Shown one piece after another: positions 36,654 to 46,523 of a stretch of DNA of 64,000 nt (position 1 is the first letter of the stretch; every line of letters begins with the position of its first letter). A program made the position numbers and the translations under genes. Source of the DNA: Glutamicibacter uratoxydans (GTDB lineage: Bacteria > Actinomycetota > Actinomycetes > Actinomycetales > Micrococcaceae). The notes below the pieces were generated by a model. It ran no database searches, was not told where the DNA came from, and saw only the letters and a program-made list of their open reading frames with translations. The stretch covers positions 109,846 to 173,845 of the forward strand of contig NZ_BJNY01000010.1 of NCBI RefSeq assembly GCF_006539925.1, read 5' to 3'.

Positions 36654-38135
36654 TCAAATGATGCTGATGGCCCTATCGGTTGGAGCTACTGGCGCGGGTA
36701 ATGTGGTCGATCCGGTAAGGAACTTGTCCACCGAGGCGGCACAGGCGCGGCCTTCGGCGATCGCCCAGACGATCAACGACGCTCCCCGTCCGGCATCTCC
36801 AGCAACGAACACCGCGTCGGCATTCGTCATGTAGTAGCCATCTCGGGCGACGTTGCCCAGGTTGTTGAATTCGGTACTGACCTGTTCATCAAGCCCGGAA
36901 TCTTCCGGACCAGTGAACCCGAGGGCAAGCAAAACCAGATCCGCCTTGATGACGCGTTCGGTTCCAGGCTTCGGGAGGCGCTTGCCAGCAACAAATTCTG
37001 TCTCTGCCACTGTAACACCGATCACCTTGTTCAGGTTATTTGCGTCGTGCCGATCGCCGTCCGAGACGAAATTCACCGTGGATGCCAGGTAGCTGCGTTC
37101 TCCGCCCTCCTCGTGCGATGACTGGACCTCGAAGAGCACTGGCATCATCGGCCAAGGGTGGTTTTCGCTGCGTTCGGTGCCCGGCTGCTTGCCGATGGCC
37201 AGCGTCGTGACCGAAGCGGCCCCCTGGCGCAGGGCGGTGCCGATGCAGTCCGAACCGGTGTCGCCGCCGCCAAGGATCACCACATGCTTGCCCGCGGCGT
37301 CGATGCTGCGCTCCTGTTTCAGCCCTGCCACCACGCGGTTGTTCTCCGCGAGGAATTCCATCGCGTGGTGCACGCCGTTCAGCTCGCGTCCCGGAACCGG
37401 CAGATCGCGCGGCACCGACGCTCCGGTGGCGATGATCACCGCATCGTAGTCGCGGCGCAGCGCGTCCCAGGTGATGTCTGTGCCGATCTCGATGCCGGTG
37501 CGGAAGATGGTGCCTTCGGCCGCCATCTGGGCCAGGCGCCGGTCGACGACCTGCTTTTCCAGCTTGAAGTCCGGAATGCCGAAGCGCAGCAGGCCGCCGA
37601 TGGCCTCGTCGCGCTCGTAGACCGCAACCGTGTGCCCAGCCCGAGTCAGCTGCTGGGCTGCAGCCAGGCCTGCGGGGCCGGAGCCGACGATTGCCACGCG
37701 GTACTCGGTATGGCGCTCGGGCGGGCAGGGAGTGAAGTCCCCGGCGTCCATCAGGTGCTCGGCAAGTTCCGCCTCCACCTGCTTGATGGTCACCGCCGGC
37801 TGGTTGATGCCCAGCACGCAGGAAGACTCGCAGGGGGCGGGGCACAGCTTGCCGGTGAGCTCCGGGAAGTTGTTGGTGCTCAGCAGGCGGGCGGCGGCAT
37901 CGTCCATCCGGTCCTTGTAGACCAGGTCGTTGAACTCCGGAATGAGGTTGCCCAGTGGGCAGCCGTTGTGGCAGAAGGGCACGCCGCAGTCCATGCAGCG
38001 GCCCGCCTGCTGCTGCAGGGTGCCCTGCTGCTGGCGCTGAAGAACCTCGCGGTAGTCCATGAGCCGGATCGGCACCGGCCGCTTGGGCTGCGTGACTCGC
38101 TGCGTCACCTTCAAAAATCCTCGTGGATCAGCCAC
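36654..38135 (-). CDS. gltD: Glutamate synthase (NADPH) small subunit
   Basis: 493 residues. Supplies electrons from NADPH to the large subunit. Seen: N-terminal Fe-S region CMDCGVPFCHNGCPLGNLIPEFNDLVY and CPAPCESSCVLGINQPAVTIKQVE, the FAD site GSGPAGLAAA, the NADPH site ILGGGDTGSDC, and a C-terminal second FAD motif VFVAGDAGRGASLIVWAIAEGR. The start is GTG at 38135, preceded by GGAGG six bases away. It overlaps the gltB stop by eight bases, so translation is coupled. Confidence 0.96.
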   Translation of the reverse strand: MADPRGFLKVTQRVTQPKRPVPIRLMDYREVLQRQQQGTLQQQAGRCMDCGVPFCHNGCPLGNLIPEFNDLVYKDRMDDAAARLLSTNNFPELTGKLCPAPCESSCVLGINQPAVTIKQVEAELAEHLMDAGDFTPCPPERHTEYRVAIVGSGPAGLAAAQQLTRAGHTVAVYERDEAIGGLLRFGIPDFKLEKQVVDRRLAQMAAEGTIFRTGIEIGTDITWDALRRDYDAVIIATGASVPRDLPVPGRELNGVHHAMEFLAENNRVVAGLKQERSIDAAGKHVVILGGGDTGSDCIGTALRQGAASVTTLAIGKQPGTERSENHPWPMMPVLFEVQSSHEEGGERSYLASTVNFVSDGDRHDANNLNKVIGVTVAETEFVAGKRLPKPGTERVIKADLVLLALGFTGPEDSGLDEQVSTEFNNLGNVARDGYYMTNADAVFVAGDAGRGASLIVWAIAEGRACAASVDKFLTGSTTLPAPVAPTDRAISII

Positions 38136-41100
38136 GGGTCACCTCCAAAATCTTGTTCCATACCTGCGGGGAGTCCGGGTTCTGCCCGGCCGCGGCGGCG
38201 TCGGCGCGCAGCTGCTGCACTGCGGCGAAATTGCGCGGGGTCAGGCTGGTGATCCGGGTGCGGGTGTGCTCCCAGTCCAGCACCAGGCGCTGGGCCAGCG
38301 GCGAGGCGGTCATCGCGATGTGCTCGGTGAGCAGCGCGAAGATCTTCTGCGCCTCGTCCTCGTCGATGCCGCGGATGGCCAGGTCGTCGCCGGCTACCGC
38401 CAGCGGATTCAGCGTGGCAGGGTTGAAGTCCAGCACCCAGGCGGTGCCGCCGGAGAAGCCGGCGCCGAAGTTGCGGCCGGTGGGGCCGAGAATCAGCACC
38501 TGTCCCCCGGTCATGTACTCACAGCCGTGCTCGCCAATGCCCTCCACCACCAGGGCGGCGCCGGAGTTGCGCACGGCGAAGCGTTCGCCGACCTGCCCGT
38601 TGATGAACAGCTGGCCGCTGGTGGCGCCGTAGCCCACCACGTTGCCGGCGATGACCTGCTCTTCGGGCTTGGACTCGGTGCGCTGCGGTGGATGGATCGC
38701 GATCCGCCCGCCGGACAGGCCCTTGGCGACGTAGTCGTTCGCGTCGCCGGACAGGCTCAGCGTGATGCCTGCTGGCAGGAAGGCGCCCAGCGACTGGCCG
38801 GCGCGGCCCGACAGGTTGACCTTGATGGTGTCGGGCGCGAGTTCGTCGAGCCCGAAGGTCTTGGTCACGTGGTGCCCCAGCAGGGTTCCCACCGAACGGT
38901 CCGTGTTCACGATGTCCGCCTCGATGCCCACCGGGATGCGGTCGGCGAGCGCCGGTGCGGCGGCGGCCAGCAGCTTCTGGTCCAGGTGGTTCTCCAGCCC
39001 GTGGTCCTGGCTGATGCGCCGGGTGCGGGCCTCCAGCGGCGCGTCGGGCACCGTGGTGATGGCTTCCAGGGCCAGCGAGGTGACCTTCTGGTGGGCCGCC
39101 AGCTGGGTGTCTGACACCTTGAGCAGCTCCACCTTGCCGATGACCTCGGCCAGGGTGCGCGCGCCCAGCGAGGCGAGCAGTTCGCGCACTTCCTGGGCCA
39201 GGAACTCGAAGAAGTTCACCACGAATTCCGCCTTGCCGGTGAAGCGTTCGCGCAGCAGCGGGTTCTGCGTAGCCACGCCCACCGGGCAGGTGTCAAGGTG
39301 GCACACGCGCATCATGATGCAGCCCGAGACCACCAGCGGAGCGGTGGCGAAGCCGAATTCCTCCGCGCCGATCAGGGCGCCGATGAGCACGTCGCGCCCG
39401 GTTTTCAGCTGGCCGTCCACCTGCACGGTGACGCGGTCGCGCAGCCCGTTGAGCAGCAGCGTCTGCTGCGCCTCGGCCAGACCCAGCTCCCAGGGGGTGC
39501 CAGCGTGCTTCAGCGAGTTCATCGGGGAAGCGCCGGTGCCGCCGTCGTGGCCGGAGATCAGCACCACGTCGGCCTTGGCCTTGGCCACGCCTGCGGCCAC
39601 GGTGCCGATGCCGGATTCAGAGACCAGCTTGACGTGCACGCGGGCGCTCGGGTTGGAGCACTTGGCGTCGTGGATCAGCTGGGCGAGGTCCTCGATGGAG
39701 TAGATGTCGTGGTGCGGGGGCGGGGAGATCAGTCCGACGCCCGGGGTGGAGTGGCGGGTTTTGGCGATCCACGGGTAGAGCTTCTCGCTCATCAGCTGCC
39801 CGCCCTCGCCGGGCTTGGCACCCTGGGCCATCTTGATCTGGATGTCGTCGGCGTTGGACAGGTACAGGCTTGTCACGCCGAAGCGCCCGGAGGCGATCTG
39901 CTTGATCGCGCTGCGCCGTTCTGGGTCAAGCAGGCGTTCGGGGTCCTCGCCGCCCTCGCCGGTGTTGGACTTGGCGCCCAGCCGGTTCATCGCGATGGCA
40001 AGGGTTTCATGGGCCTCGGCGGAGATCGAGCCGTAGCTCATCGCGCCGGTGGAGAAGCGCTTGACGATCTCGCTGACCGGCTCCACCTGATCGATGTCGA
40101 TCGGGGTGACACCCTCGGTGTCGAATTCCAGCAGGCCGCGCAGGGTCTTCAGCTGCGCTGCCTGGTCGTCGACGGCGCGCGTGTATTCCTTGAACACGTC
40201 GTAGCGGCGGGTGCGGGTGGAATGCTGCAGCCTGAAGACGGTTTCCGGGTTGAACAGGTGCGGCGGGCCGGAGCGGCGCCACTGGTACTCTCCCCCGGTT
40301 TCCAGTTCGTTCTCCTGGGCGCCACCGTCGAGCTGCGGGTAGGCGCGGGCATGGCGGGAGGCGACCTCCTCGGCAATCGTCGCAAGTTCGATGCCCGAAA
40401 GCTTGGAGGTTGTGCCGGTGAAGAACTGCTCGACCACGCGCGTGGACAGGCCGACTGCCTCGAAGGTCTGCGCTCCGCAGTAGGAGGAGACCGTGGAGAT
40501 GCCCATCTTGCTCATGATCTTCAGCAGCCCCTTGCCCAGCGCCTTGATCAGGTTCGCGGCGGCCTTGGCCCCGCCCACCCCGTTCAGCTCTCCGCGTTCG
40601 GCCATCTCTTCCACGCTTTCCAGGGCGAGGTAGGGGTTGATGGCGCTGGCGCCGTAGCCGACCAGCAGCGCGATGTGGTGCACCTCGCGGGCGTCGCCGG
40701 ACTCGATGATCAGCGACACGCGGGTGCGCATGGAGCTTTTGAGCAGGTGGTGGTGCACGGCAGACGTCAGCAGCAGCGACGGGATCGGCGCCCAAGCGGC
40801 CGAGGAGTCGCGGTCAGAGAGCACGATGTAGCGCACGCCGCGGTGCACCGCCGCGGAGACCTTCTCGCAGATTTCCTGCAGCCTGGCGCGCAGCTCCTGC
40901 TCGCCGCCGGCCGGGCGGTACAGGCCGCGGACCTTGAGCGTCTGCTTGGCCCCGGTCTCATCGCGCAGGTTGGCGATCTTTGCCAGCTGGTCGTTGGTGA
41001 GCACCGGGTATTCGAGCTCGATGTGCTGTTGTTCGACGCGGTCGGCGGCCAGCAGATTGCCGTCCGGGCCGATGGAGGTGCCCAGCGAGGTGACCAGCTC

Positions 41101-42774
41101 TTCGCGGATGGCATCCAGCGGCGGGTTCGTCACCTGGGCGAAGGACTGGGTGAAGTAGTCGAAGAGCAGCCGCGGGCGCTGGGACAGGGCGGCGATCGGG
41201 GTGTCGGTGCCCATGGCCGCCAGCGGCTCGGCACCGGCGGCTGCCATCGGAGCCAGGATCACGCGCAGCTCCTCGGTGGTGTAGCCGAAGGTCAGCTGGC
41301 GCAGGTGCACCGAGGCGGAGGTGTGGCGCACGTGCTCCAGGGCTGGGAAGTCATCCAGCGACTTCAGATTCTGCGCCACCCATTCGCGCCATGGCTTGGC
41401 GGCGGCGACTTGGGTCTTGATCTCGGCGTCCTGAATGATCCTGCCGGCTTCAAGGTCGATCGCGAACATCTTGCCCGGGGCCACGCGGCCCTTGGAAATG
41501 ATGTGCTCCTCGTCGACGTCGATCACGCCCACCTCGCTGGCGAGCACCACCAGGTCATCGTCGGTGACCCACCAGCGGGCTGGGCGCAGGCCATTGCGGT
41601 CCAGCACTGCGCCGGCGGTGGCTCCATCGGTAAAGCAGACGGCCGCCGGGCCGTCCCACGGTTCGATGAGCATGGACTGGTACTGGTAGAAGGCGCGCAG
41701 GTCCGGGTCCATCGCCGGATCGTTCTCCCAGGGCTGCGGGATCATCATCATGATCGCCTCGGTCAGCTCGCGCCCGGAGAGCATGAGCAGCTCGGCGACC
41801 TCGTCGAAGGAGGCCGAATCCGACGCCCCGGGGGTGCAGATCGGGAAGAGCTCCTCGGGGACCTCGCCGAGCACCGGCGAGGCCAGCGTCGACTGGCGGG
41901 CGCGCATCCAGTTGCGGTTGCCCTTGACCGTGTTGATTTCTCCGTTGTGGGCAATGGTGCGGAAGGGCTGGGCCAGCGGCCAGGAGGGGAAGGTGTTGGT
42001 GGAGAAGCGAGAGTGCACGATGGCGCAGCGGGTGGCGAAGCGCTCGTCGGACAGGTCGGGGTAGAACGGCTCGAGCTGCGCGGTGGAGACCATGCCCTTA
42101 TAGACGATGGTGCTCGTGGAGAAGGAGGCGAAGTAGACGCCGATCTTGTTCTGCGCACGGCGGCGGATGCGCCAGACCGCGGCGTCCAGCTCACGCACCG
42201 CGCCCTGTCCAGCGGGCGAAGGGGCCACGGAGGCTGCGGGAGCTTCGGCGGGAGCGACGAAGAATTGGGTGATGTGCGGCATAACTGCGCGGGCCGAGGC
42301 GCCGATGACCTCAGCGTTGACCGGCACCTCGCGCCAGCCCAGGACCTGCAGGTTCTCTTCGGCGGCCAGGGCCTCAAGTTCTTCGCGGGCTGCGCGCAGC
42401 TGCGCTTCTTCGGCGGGCAGGAAGCCCATGCCCACCGCATAGCCGCCGGCGGCAGGAAGCGGGAAGTCGAGCACGGAGCGGAGGAATGCGTCGGGCAGGT
42501 GCAGCAGGATTCCGGCGCCGTCGCCGGTTCCTTCATCTGCACCGATGGCGCCGCGGTGCTCCAGGCGGCGCAGCGCTGTCAAAGCGTGGGAGACGATGTC
42601 GTGGGAGGCGGCATTCTTCAGCGATGCGATCATCGCCAGGCCGCAGGCGTCCTTCTCCGCAGCCGGGTCATAGAGTCCCTGGGCCGGTGGAATGGATGAA
42701 AAGCGGGTGTAGGGCGAGGGTGCTCCCCCGCCAGAATCGGGCGAGGCGTTCAGCTGGACTCCGGTCATGCTCAT
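38128..42774 (-). CDS. gltB: Glutamate synthase large subunit
   Basis: 1548 residues from ATG at 42774 (SD AAAGG eight bases before). Converts glutamine + 2-oxoglutarate to two glutamate. The N-terminal nucleophile Cys44 sits in AAEKDACGLAMI, so a 43-residue propeptide is removed. Order: class II glutaminase domain, central domain, FMN-binding synthase domain with ISGHDGGTGASP, the 3Fe-4S cysteines in CIMMRVCHLDTCPVGVATQNP, and the C-terminal beta-helix (GQSLGAFLPAGITLSLSGDANDY). Length is within the family range. The chain lies opposite a long spurious reading frame. Confidence 0.97.
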   Translation of the reverse strand: MSMTGVQLNASPDSGGGAPSPYTRFSSIPPAQGLYDPAAEKDACGLAMIASLKNAASHDIVSHALTALRRLEHRGAIGADEGTGDGAGILLHLPDAFLRSVLDFPLPAAGGYAVGMGFLPAEEAQLRAAREELEALAAEENLQVLGWREVPVNAEVIGASARAVMPHITQFFVAPAEAPAASVAPSPAGQGAVRELDAAVWRIRRRAQNKIGVYFASFSTSTIVYKGMVSTAQLEPFYPDLSDERFATRCAIVHSRFSTNTFPSWPLAQPFRTIAHNGEINTVKGNRNWMRARQSTLASPVLGEVPEELFPICTPGASDSASFDEVAELLMLSGRELTEAIMMMIPQPWENDPAMDPDLRAFYQYQSMLIEPWDGPAAVCFTDGATAGAVLDRNGLRPARWWVTDDDLVVLASEVGVIDVDEEHIISKGRVAPGKMFAIDLEAGRIIQDAEIKTQVAAAKPWREWVAQNLKSLDDFPALEHVRHTSASVHLRQLTFGYTTEELRVILAPMAAAGAEPLAAMGTDTPIAALSQRPRLLFDYFTQSFAQVTNPPLDAIREELVTSLGTSIGPDGNLLAADRVEQQHIELEYPVLTNDQLAKIANLRDETGAKQTLKVRGLYRPAGGEQELRARLQEICEKVSAAVHRGVRYIVLSDRDSSAAWAPIPSLLLTSAVHHHLLKSSMRTRVSLIIESGDAREVHHIALLVGYGASAINPYLALESVEEMAERGELNGVGGAKAAANLIKALGKGLLKIMSKMGISTVSSYCGAQTFEAVGLSTRVVEQFFTGTTSKLSGIELATIAEEVASRHARAYPQLDGGAQENELETGGEYQWRRSGPPHLFNPETVFRLQHSTRTRRYDVFKEYTRAVDDQAAQLKTLRGLLEFDTEGVTPIDIDQVEPVSEIVKRFSTGAMSYGSISAEAHETLAIAMNRLGAKSNTGEGGEDPERLLDPERRSAIKQIASGRFGVTSLYLSNADDIQIKMAQGAKPGEGGQLMSEKLYPWIAKTRHSTPGVGLISPPPHHDIYSIEDLAQLIHDAKCSNPSARVHVKLVSESGIGTVAAGVAKAKADVVLISGHDGGTGASPMNSLKHAGTPWELGLAEAQQTLLLNGLRDRVTVQVDGQLKTGRDVLIGALIGAEEFGFATAPLVVSGCIMMRVCHLDTCPVGVATQNPLLRERFTGKAEFVVNFFEFLAQEVRELLASLGARTLAEVIGKVELLKVSDTQLAAHQKVTSLALEAITTVPDAPLEARTRRISQDHGLENHLDQKLLAAAAPALADRIPVGIEADIVNTDRSVGTLLGHHVTKTFGLDELAPDTIKVNLSGRAGQSLGAFLPAGITLSLSGDANDYVAKGLSGGRIAIHPPQRTESKPEEQVIAGNVVGYGATSGQLFINGQVGERFAVRNSGAALVVEGIGEHGCEYMTGGQVLILGPTGRNFGAGFSGGTAWVLDFNPATLNPLAVAGDDLAIRGIDEDEAQKIFALLTEHIAMTASPLAQRLVLDWEHTRTRITSLTPRNFAAVQQLRADAAAAGQNPDSPQVWNKILEVTRG

Positions 42775-43205
42775 GAGGCGTGCCTTTCGGGTGTTCGGTG
42801 GGAAAGGCAGTTCCATGGGTGGCGGCGGCTGAACTTGCTGCGCAGCTGGTGGGCGGCGGGAGCCGAGGCGTCCGGTTTCGCAGGGGAACGAACTTTCCCA
42901 CCTCGTTGTGGTGCCCGGCCTTGTCGGCGCGGTGTGCATCACACACTACGGTTCATTTGTTTCTTCCAAGAGCGCGCTTTTGTTTCAAGGAGGTTAAAAA
43001 CTGCTTGGCGCGAGCTTGGATTTGCGCCGTGCCCGTGCACGCAGCTGGCCATAAATCCGCTTTATGCCCGGCCGACGGCGCTGCCACAATGTTTCAGGCA
43101 TGTTGCGCGCTGCAGGATGGCGGCTTCCGCCGGCGGCCCAAATGTTTCGCGTACTGCGCGGTTTTTGACGCCGTTCGGCCCAGTTCGACGCTGCTGTTAA
43201 CGCGG
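42775..43205. other. Upstream region of gltB: no gene, candidate operator
   Basis: About 430 bases between the gltB start and the lgt terminator hairpin hold no convincing gene. The reading frames crossing it are low complexity or cysteine-rich nonsense. It probably carries the gltBD promoter and leader. The only distinct element is a GTGTG-N5-CACAC palindrome at 42932-42946. No GlnR-like or riboswitch fold could be recognised by eye. Confidence 0.6.
42932..42946. promoter_or_regulatory. Palindrome GTGTG-CATCA-CACAC upstream of gltB
   Basis: GTGTG-CATCA-CACAC at 42932-42946, about 158 bases before the gltB start. A 5-base spacer between half-sites is typical of many dimeric regulators (GntR or AmtR types). 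No protein can be assigned. Confidence 0.3.
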
Positions 43206-43240
43206 CACAGGGGCCAGTTCGTCATGAACTGGCCCCTGTG
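43206..43240 (-). terminator. Terminator of the trp-lgt operon
   Basis: A perfect 15-base stem, CACAGGGGCCAGTTC with GAACTGGCCCCTGTG, and loop GTCAT, 28 bases after the lgt stop. The following minus-strand tail (CCGCGTTAAC) has only a short T run. Confidence 0.75.
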
Positions 43241-43267
43241 GGGATTCGGGGACGCGCAACTGCGGTG

Positions 43268-44311
43268 CTAGCTGGCGTCGTCGGTGGGCTTGTCCCCCGG
43301 ATCCTGCGTGGATTTCCCGCCGCCTGGTGCGTTGTCGTCCTTGGCCGGCTGCGCATTCGCGGCCGAAGAGCCGGCAGTTGAGTTGGCCTGCCTCTCGACT
43401 GCCGCCGGCGCCGGCTCGCGCCCCGGCAGGAAGATGGAGTTCTTGTTCTGCGGGCGCAGCACCGTGAGCACGTAAATCAGCGCCAGGGTGCCGAACACGA
43501 CCAGGCCGATCGCGAACCACTGGTGGATGCGCAGCGACAGCGGGCCGACGGTGATGATTTCGGCAGGGTCCAGACGCAGCGACTCGGTGAAGGTGCGGCC
43601 GATGCCGTACCAGATCACGTAGCAGCAGAACAGCGCGCCGCGGCGCAGCTGGAACTTCTTGTCTAGCGCGATCAGCACGAAGAAGCCGAGCAGGTTCCAA
43701 ATGGACTCGTAGAGGAACGTCGGGTGGAACAGCGTGTCCGCCGGGTACCCGGCCGGGAAGTTGTAGCTGTTCGGATCGATCTCAAGGCCCCAGGGCAGGG
43801 TGGTGGGCGCGCCGAAGAGCTCCTGGTTGAACCAGTTGCCCCAGCGCCCTGCCATCTGCGCCAGCAGCACGCCGGGCGCGGCGGCGTCGGCAAAGGCCGA
43901 AAGCCTGATCCCGGTGCGCCGGCAGCCGATCAGCGCGCCGACGGCACCGAGGGAGATCGCACCCATGATGCCCAGCCCGCCGAGCCACAGCTGCGGAATT
44001 TCAATCCAGTGCTGCTGCTGCCCGTCGAGCCCGAAATAATACTTCGGGTCGGTGAACAGCACGTGGTACAGCCGGCCGCCGACGATGCCGAAGGGGATCG
44101 CCCAGATGGCGATGTCCCAGAGCATGTCCGAGTTGCCGCCGCGGGCGGCCAGCCGGCGGTTGGTCACCCACAGGGCGATCAGGATGCCGGCCAGGATGCA
44201 CAGCGCGTAGGCGTGGATGGTCAGCGGGCCGATGGAGAACTTGGAAAACTCGGGCGGCGGGGACGGGATGGACGCCGGGACCGCCAGTGCAAGTGCTGCA
44301 AGGCCGGCCAC
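43268..44311 (-). CDS. lgt: Prolipoprotein diacylglyceryl transferase
   Basis: 347 residues, about seven membrane helices. Transfers diacylglycerol from phosphatidylglycerol to the lipobox Cys. Seen: WDIAIWAIPFGIVGGRLYHVLF, GRWGNWFNQELFG (family core GRIGNFINGE), YESIWNLLGFFVLI and YGIGRTFTESLRLDP with the catalytic Arg-Glu pair. The HGG of the family reads GGLGIMGAISLG, a change often seen in actinobacteria as Trp. A charged 60-residue tail follows the last helix. GTG at 44311 overlaps the trpA stop by one base (TAGTG), so it is coupled to trpA. Confidence 0.94.
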   Translation of the reverse strand: MAGLAALALAVPASIPSPPPEFSKFSIGPLTIHAYALCILAGILIALWVTNRRLAARGGNSDMLWDIAIWAIPFGIVGGRLYHVLFTDPKYYFGLDGQQQHWIEIPQLWLGGLGIMGAISLGAVGALIGCRRTGIRLSAFADAAAPGVLLAQMAGRWGNWFNQELFGAPTTLPWGLEIDPNSYNFPAGYPADTLFHPTFLYESIWNLLGFFVLIALDKKFQLRRGALFCCYVIWYGIGRTFTESLRLDPAEIITVGPLSLRIHQWFAIGLVVFGTLALIYVLTVLRPQNKNSIFLPGREPAPAAVERQANSTAGSSAANAQPAKDDNAPGGGKSTQDPGDKPTDDAS

Positions 44312-45117
44312 TAGGCGAGCTCCTTGTCCGAGTGCGCCGCGGCGCCGGACAGTTCCGCTGCCAGCGCGCCGACCGCCTGGACTCCTCCGTCCCGCAGGGC
44401 GGCGACCAGGGCGGTGCCCACGATCACGCCGTCCGCGTAGGCGCCGATTTCCTCGACGTGCTCGCGGCGGGAGACGCCCAGGCCGACGCAGGCGTTTTCG
44501 GCGCCTGCCGCGTGGGCGGCGTCAACCACTGCCTGCGCGGCGGAGGACACCGAGGCGCGTGCCCCGGTCACGCCCATCAGCGAGACGCAGTAGATGAAGC
44601 CGCTGGAGACGTCCACGGTGCGCTGCACGCGTTCGGGGGTGGAGGACGGGGCGATCAGGAACACGCGTTCCAGGTCGTACTTCTCGCTGGCTTCAAGCCA
44701 TTCGCCGGCCTCTTCCGGCACCAGGTCCGGGGTGATCAGGCCGGAGCCGCCGGCCTGCGCGAAGCGGCGGGAGAATTCGTCCACGCCCATGCGCAGCACC
44801 GGGTTCCAATAGGTCATGACCATCACCGCGGCGTCGGTGCGGGCGGTGATGCCCGCCACGATGTCGAACACGTCGGCCACGCGGAAGCCGTTCGCCAGGG
44901 CCTGCACGGTGGCTGCCTGGATGACTTCGCCGTCCATGACCGGGTCGGAGTACGGGATGCCGATCTCGATGATGTCCACGCCGTTCTCGGCCAGCGCGAC
45001 GGCGGCCTCGATGCTGGTGGGCACGTCCGGGAAGCCTGCAGGCAGGTAGCCGATCAGGGCTGGGCGGCCCTCGGCGCGGGCGGCGGCGATTTTCTGGGCG
45101 CTTGTCACGCGGGTCAT
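44311..45117 (-). CDS. trpA: Tryptophan synthase alpha chain
   Basis: 268 residues, TIM barrel. Cleaves indole-3-glycerol phosphate to indole and glyceraldehyde-3-phosphate. Seen: LIGYLPAGFPD, the catalytic Glu in DIIEIGIPYSDPVMDG (with the active Asp of PYSDP), MTYWNPVLRMGV, LITPDLVPEEAGEW, FIAPSSTPER-like FLIAPSSTPERV and GFIYCVSLMGVTG, and a late VGLGVSRREHV. The start codon follows the trpB stop directly. Functions as alpha2beta2 with TrpB. Confidence 0.96.
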   Translation of the reverse strand: MTRVTSAQKIAAARAEGRPALIGYLPAGFPDVPTSIEAAVALAENGVDIIEIGIPYSDPVMDGEVIQAATVQALANGFRVADVFDIVAGITARTDAAVMVMTYWNPVLRMGVDEFSRRFAQAGGSGLITPDLVPEEAGEWLEASEKYDLERVFLIAPSSTPERVQRTVDVSSGFIYCVSLMGVTGARASVSSAAQAVVDAAHAAGAENACVGLGVSRREHVEEIGAYADGVIVGTALVAALRDGGVQAVGALAAELSGAAAHSDKELA

Positions 45118-46434
45118 CTACTTCTCCTGTGCTTTCTGCGCGTCGGTTCCGGTGATTTCGGCGTCGGCGGCGCCGGGCTCGATCATGTCGAACCATGCCG
45201 CGGCGGTGCCCACGTCCTTGTCCCCGCGGCCCGAGAGGTTCACGATGATGATGGTCTCCTCTGGGACCGCGCCCTCGGCCACCAGCTTCTTGGCCAGGCG
45301 GATGGTGCCGGCCAGTGCGTGGGAGGATTCGATGGCCGGCAGGATGCCCTCGGTGCGGCACAGCGCCTTGAACGCGTCCATGGCCTCGGTGTCGGTGACC
45401 GGTTCGTAGGTCACGCGGCCGATGTCGGCCAGGAAGGCGTGCTCCGGGCCGACGCCCGGGTAGTCGAGGCCCGCGGAGATGGAATGCGACTCGATGGTCT
45501 GCCCGTCCTCGTCCTGCATCAGGTAGGACTTCGCGCCGTGCAGCACGCCCGGGCGGCCCAGGGTGATGGTGGCGGCGTGGCGGTCGGTATCCACGCCGTC
45601 GCCGCCTGCCTCGAAGCCGTACAGGGCGACGTCCTTGTCATCCAGGAAGCCGTGGAAGATGCCGATGGCATTCGAGCCGCCGCCGATGCACGCGGTCACC
45701 GCGTTCGGCAGGCGTCCGGTCTGTTCAAGGATCTGCTCGCGGGCTTCCTCGCCGATGACCTCGTGGAAGTAGCGGACCATGGCCGGGAAGGGTGCGCCGC
45801 CGGCGGCGGTGCCCAGCAGGTAGTGGGTGTTCTCCACGTTGGCCACCCAGTCGCGCAGCGCCTCGTTGATGGCGTCCTTCAGCGTCTGGGAGCCGACGGT
45901 CACCGGGATCACGGTGGCGCCGAGCAGGCGCATGCGGGCCACGTTCAGCGCCTGGCGGCGGGTGTCCTCGGCGCCCATGTAGACCACGCACTCCAAGCCC
46001 ATCAGGGCGGCTGCGGTGGCGGAGGCGACGCCGTGCTGGCCCGCGCCGGTCTCCGCGATGATGCGGGTCTTGCCCATGCGCTTGGCCAGCAGCGCCTGGC
46101 CCAGGACGTTGTTGATCTTGTGGCTGCCGGTGTGGTTCAGGTCCTCGCGCTTGAGGAAGATGCGCACGCCGTCGCAGTACTGCGCGGAGAAGCGCTTGGC
46201 CTCGGTGAGCAGCGAGGGGCGCCCGGAGTAGTTCTTGTTCAGGTCCTTGACCTGTGCGATGAACTCTGGATCGTTCTTGGCGGCCTCGAAGGTTTCATTT
46301 AGCTCGTCCATTGCGGCCATGAGGGATTCGGGCATCCATCGTCCGCCGTAGGCGCCAAAGTACGGGCCGCTGGCATGGCGCAGCGACTGCTCGTCGATCG
46401 AGCCGGTGTCAGCGGAGTGATCCGGTGTGCTCAT
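45118..46434 (-). CDS. trpB: Tryptophan synthase beta chain
   Basis: 438 residues. PLP enzyme that condenses indole with serine. Seen: [37 protein letters not shown] with the Schiff-base Lys, [38 protein letters not shown] (phosphate loop), and [17 protein letters not shown] at 46434 follows GAGGGAATCG. A hairpin of 9 bases (46480-46510) lies in the 89-base gap from trpC. Confidence 0.96.
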   Translation of the reverse strand: MSTPDHSADTGSIDEQSLRHASGPYFGAYGGRWMPESLMAAMDELNETFEAAKNDPEFIAQVKDLNKNYSGRPSLLTEAKRFSAQYCDGVRIFLKREDLNHTGSHKINNVLGQALLAKRMGKTRIIAETGAGQHGVASATAAALMGLECVVYMGAEDTRRQALNVARMRLLGATVIPVTVGSQTLKDAINEALRDWVANVENTHYLLGTAAGGAPFPAMVRYFHEVIGEEAREQILEQTGRLPNAVTACIGGGSNAIGIFHGFLDDKDVALYGFEAGGDGVDTDRHAATITLGRPGVLHGAKSYLMQDEDGQTIESHSISAGLDYPGVGPEHAFLADIGRVTYEPVTDTEAMDAFKALCRTEGILPAIESSHALAGTIRLAKKLVAEGAVPEETIIIVNLSGRGDKDVGTAAAWFDMIEPGAADAEITGTDAQKAQEK

Positions 46435-46479
46435 CGATTCCCTCTTTTCTTCAACGAAATATTGTTCGCGGTAGATTTC

Positions 46480-46510
46480 GTGCCCCGCTGGATAAGCTCC
46501 TGCGGGGCAC
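46480..46510 (-). other. Hairpin in the trpC-trpB gap
   Basis: GTGCCCCGC pairs with GCGGGGCAC around a 13-base loop in the 89-base gap between trpC and trpB. There is no T run, so it is more likely an mRNA-stability or processing element than a terminator. Confidence 0.45.
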
Positions 46511-46523
46511 GACACATATGTTT

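Noticed and set aside
39298..42699. Open reading frame of 1133 codons on the plus strand, opposite gltB
   Set aside because: It is the antisense shadow of gltB in a GC-rich genome. The translation is dominated by Gly, Ala, Val, Asp and His, and has no family signature, while gltB is beyond doubt.
42780..43271. 163-codon plus-strand frame in the gltB upstream region
   Set aside because: Cysteine- and Arg-rich composition, no ribosome site, no family. It overlaps the lgt terminator and the gltB 5' region.
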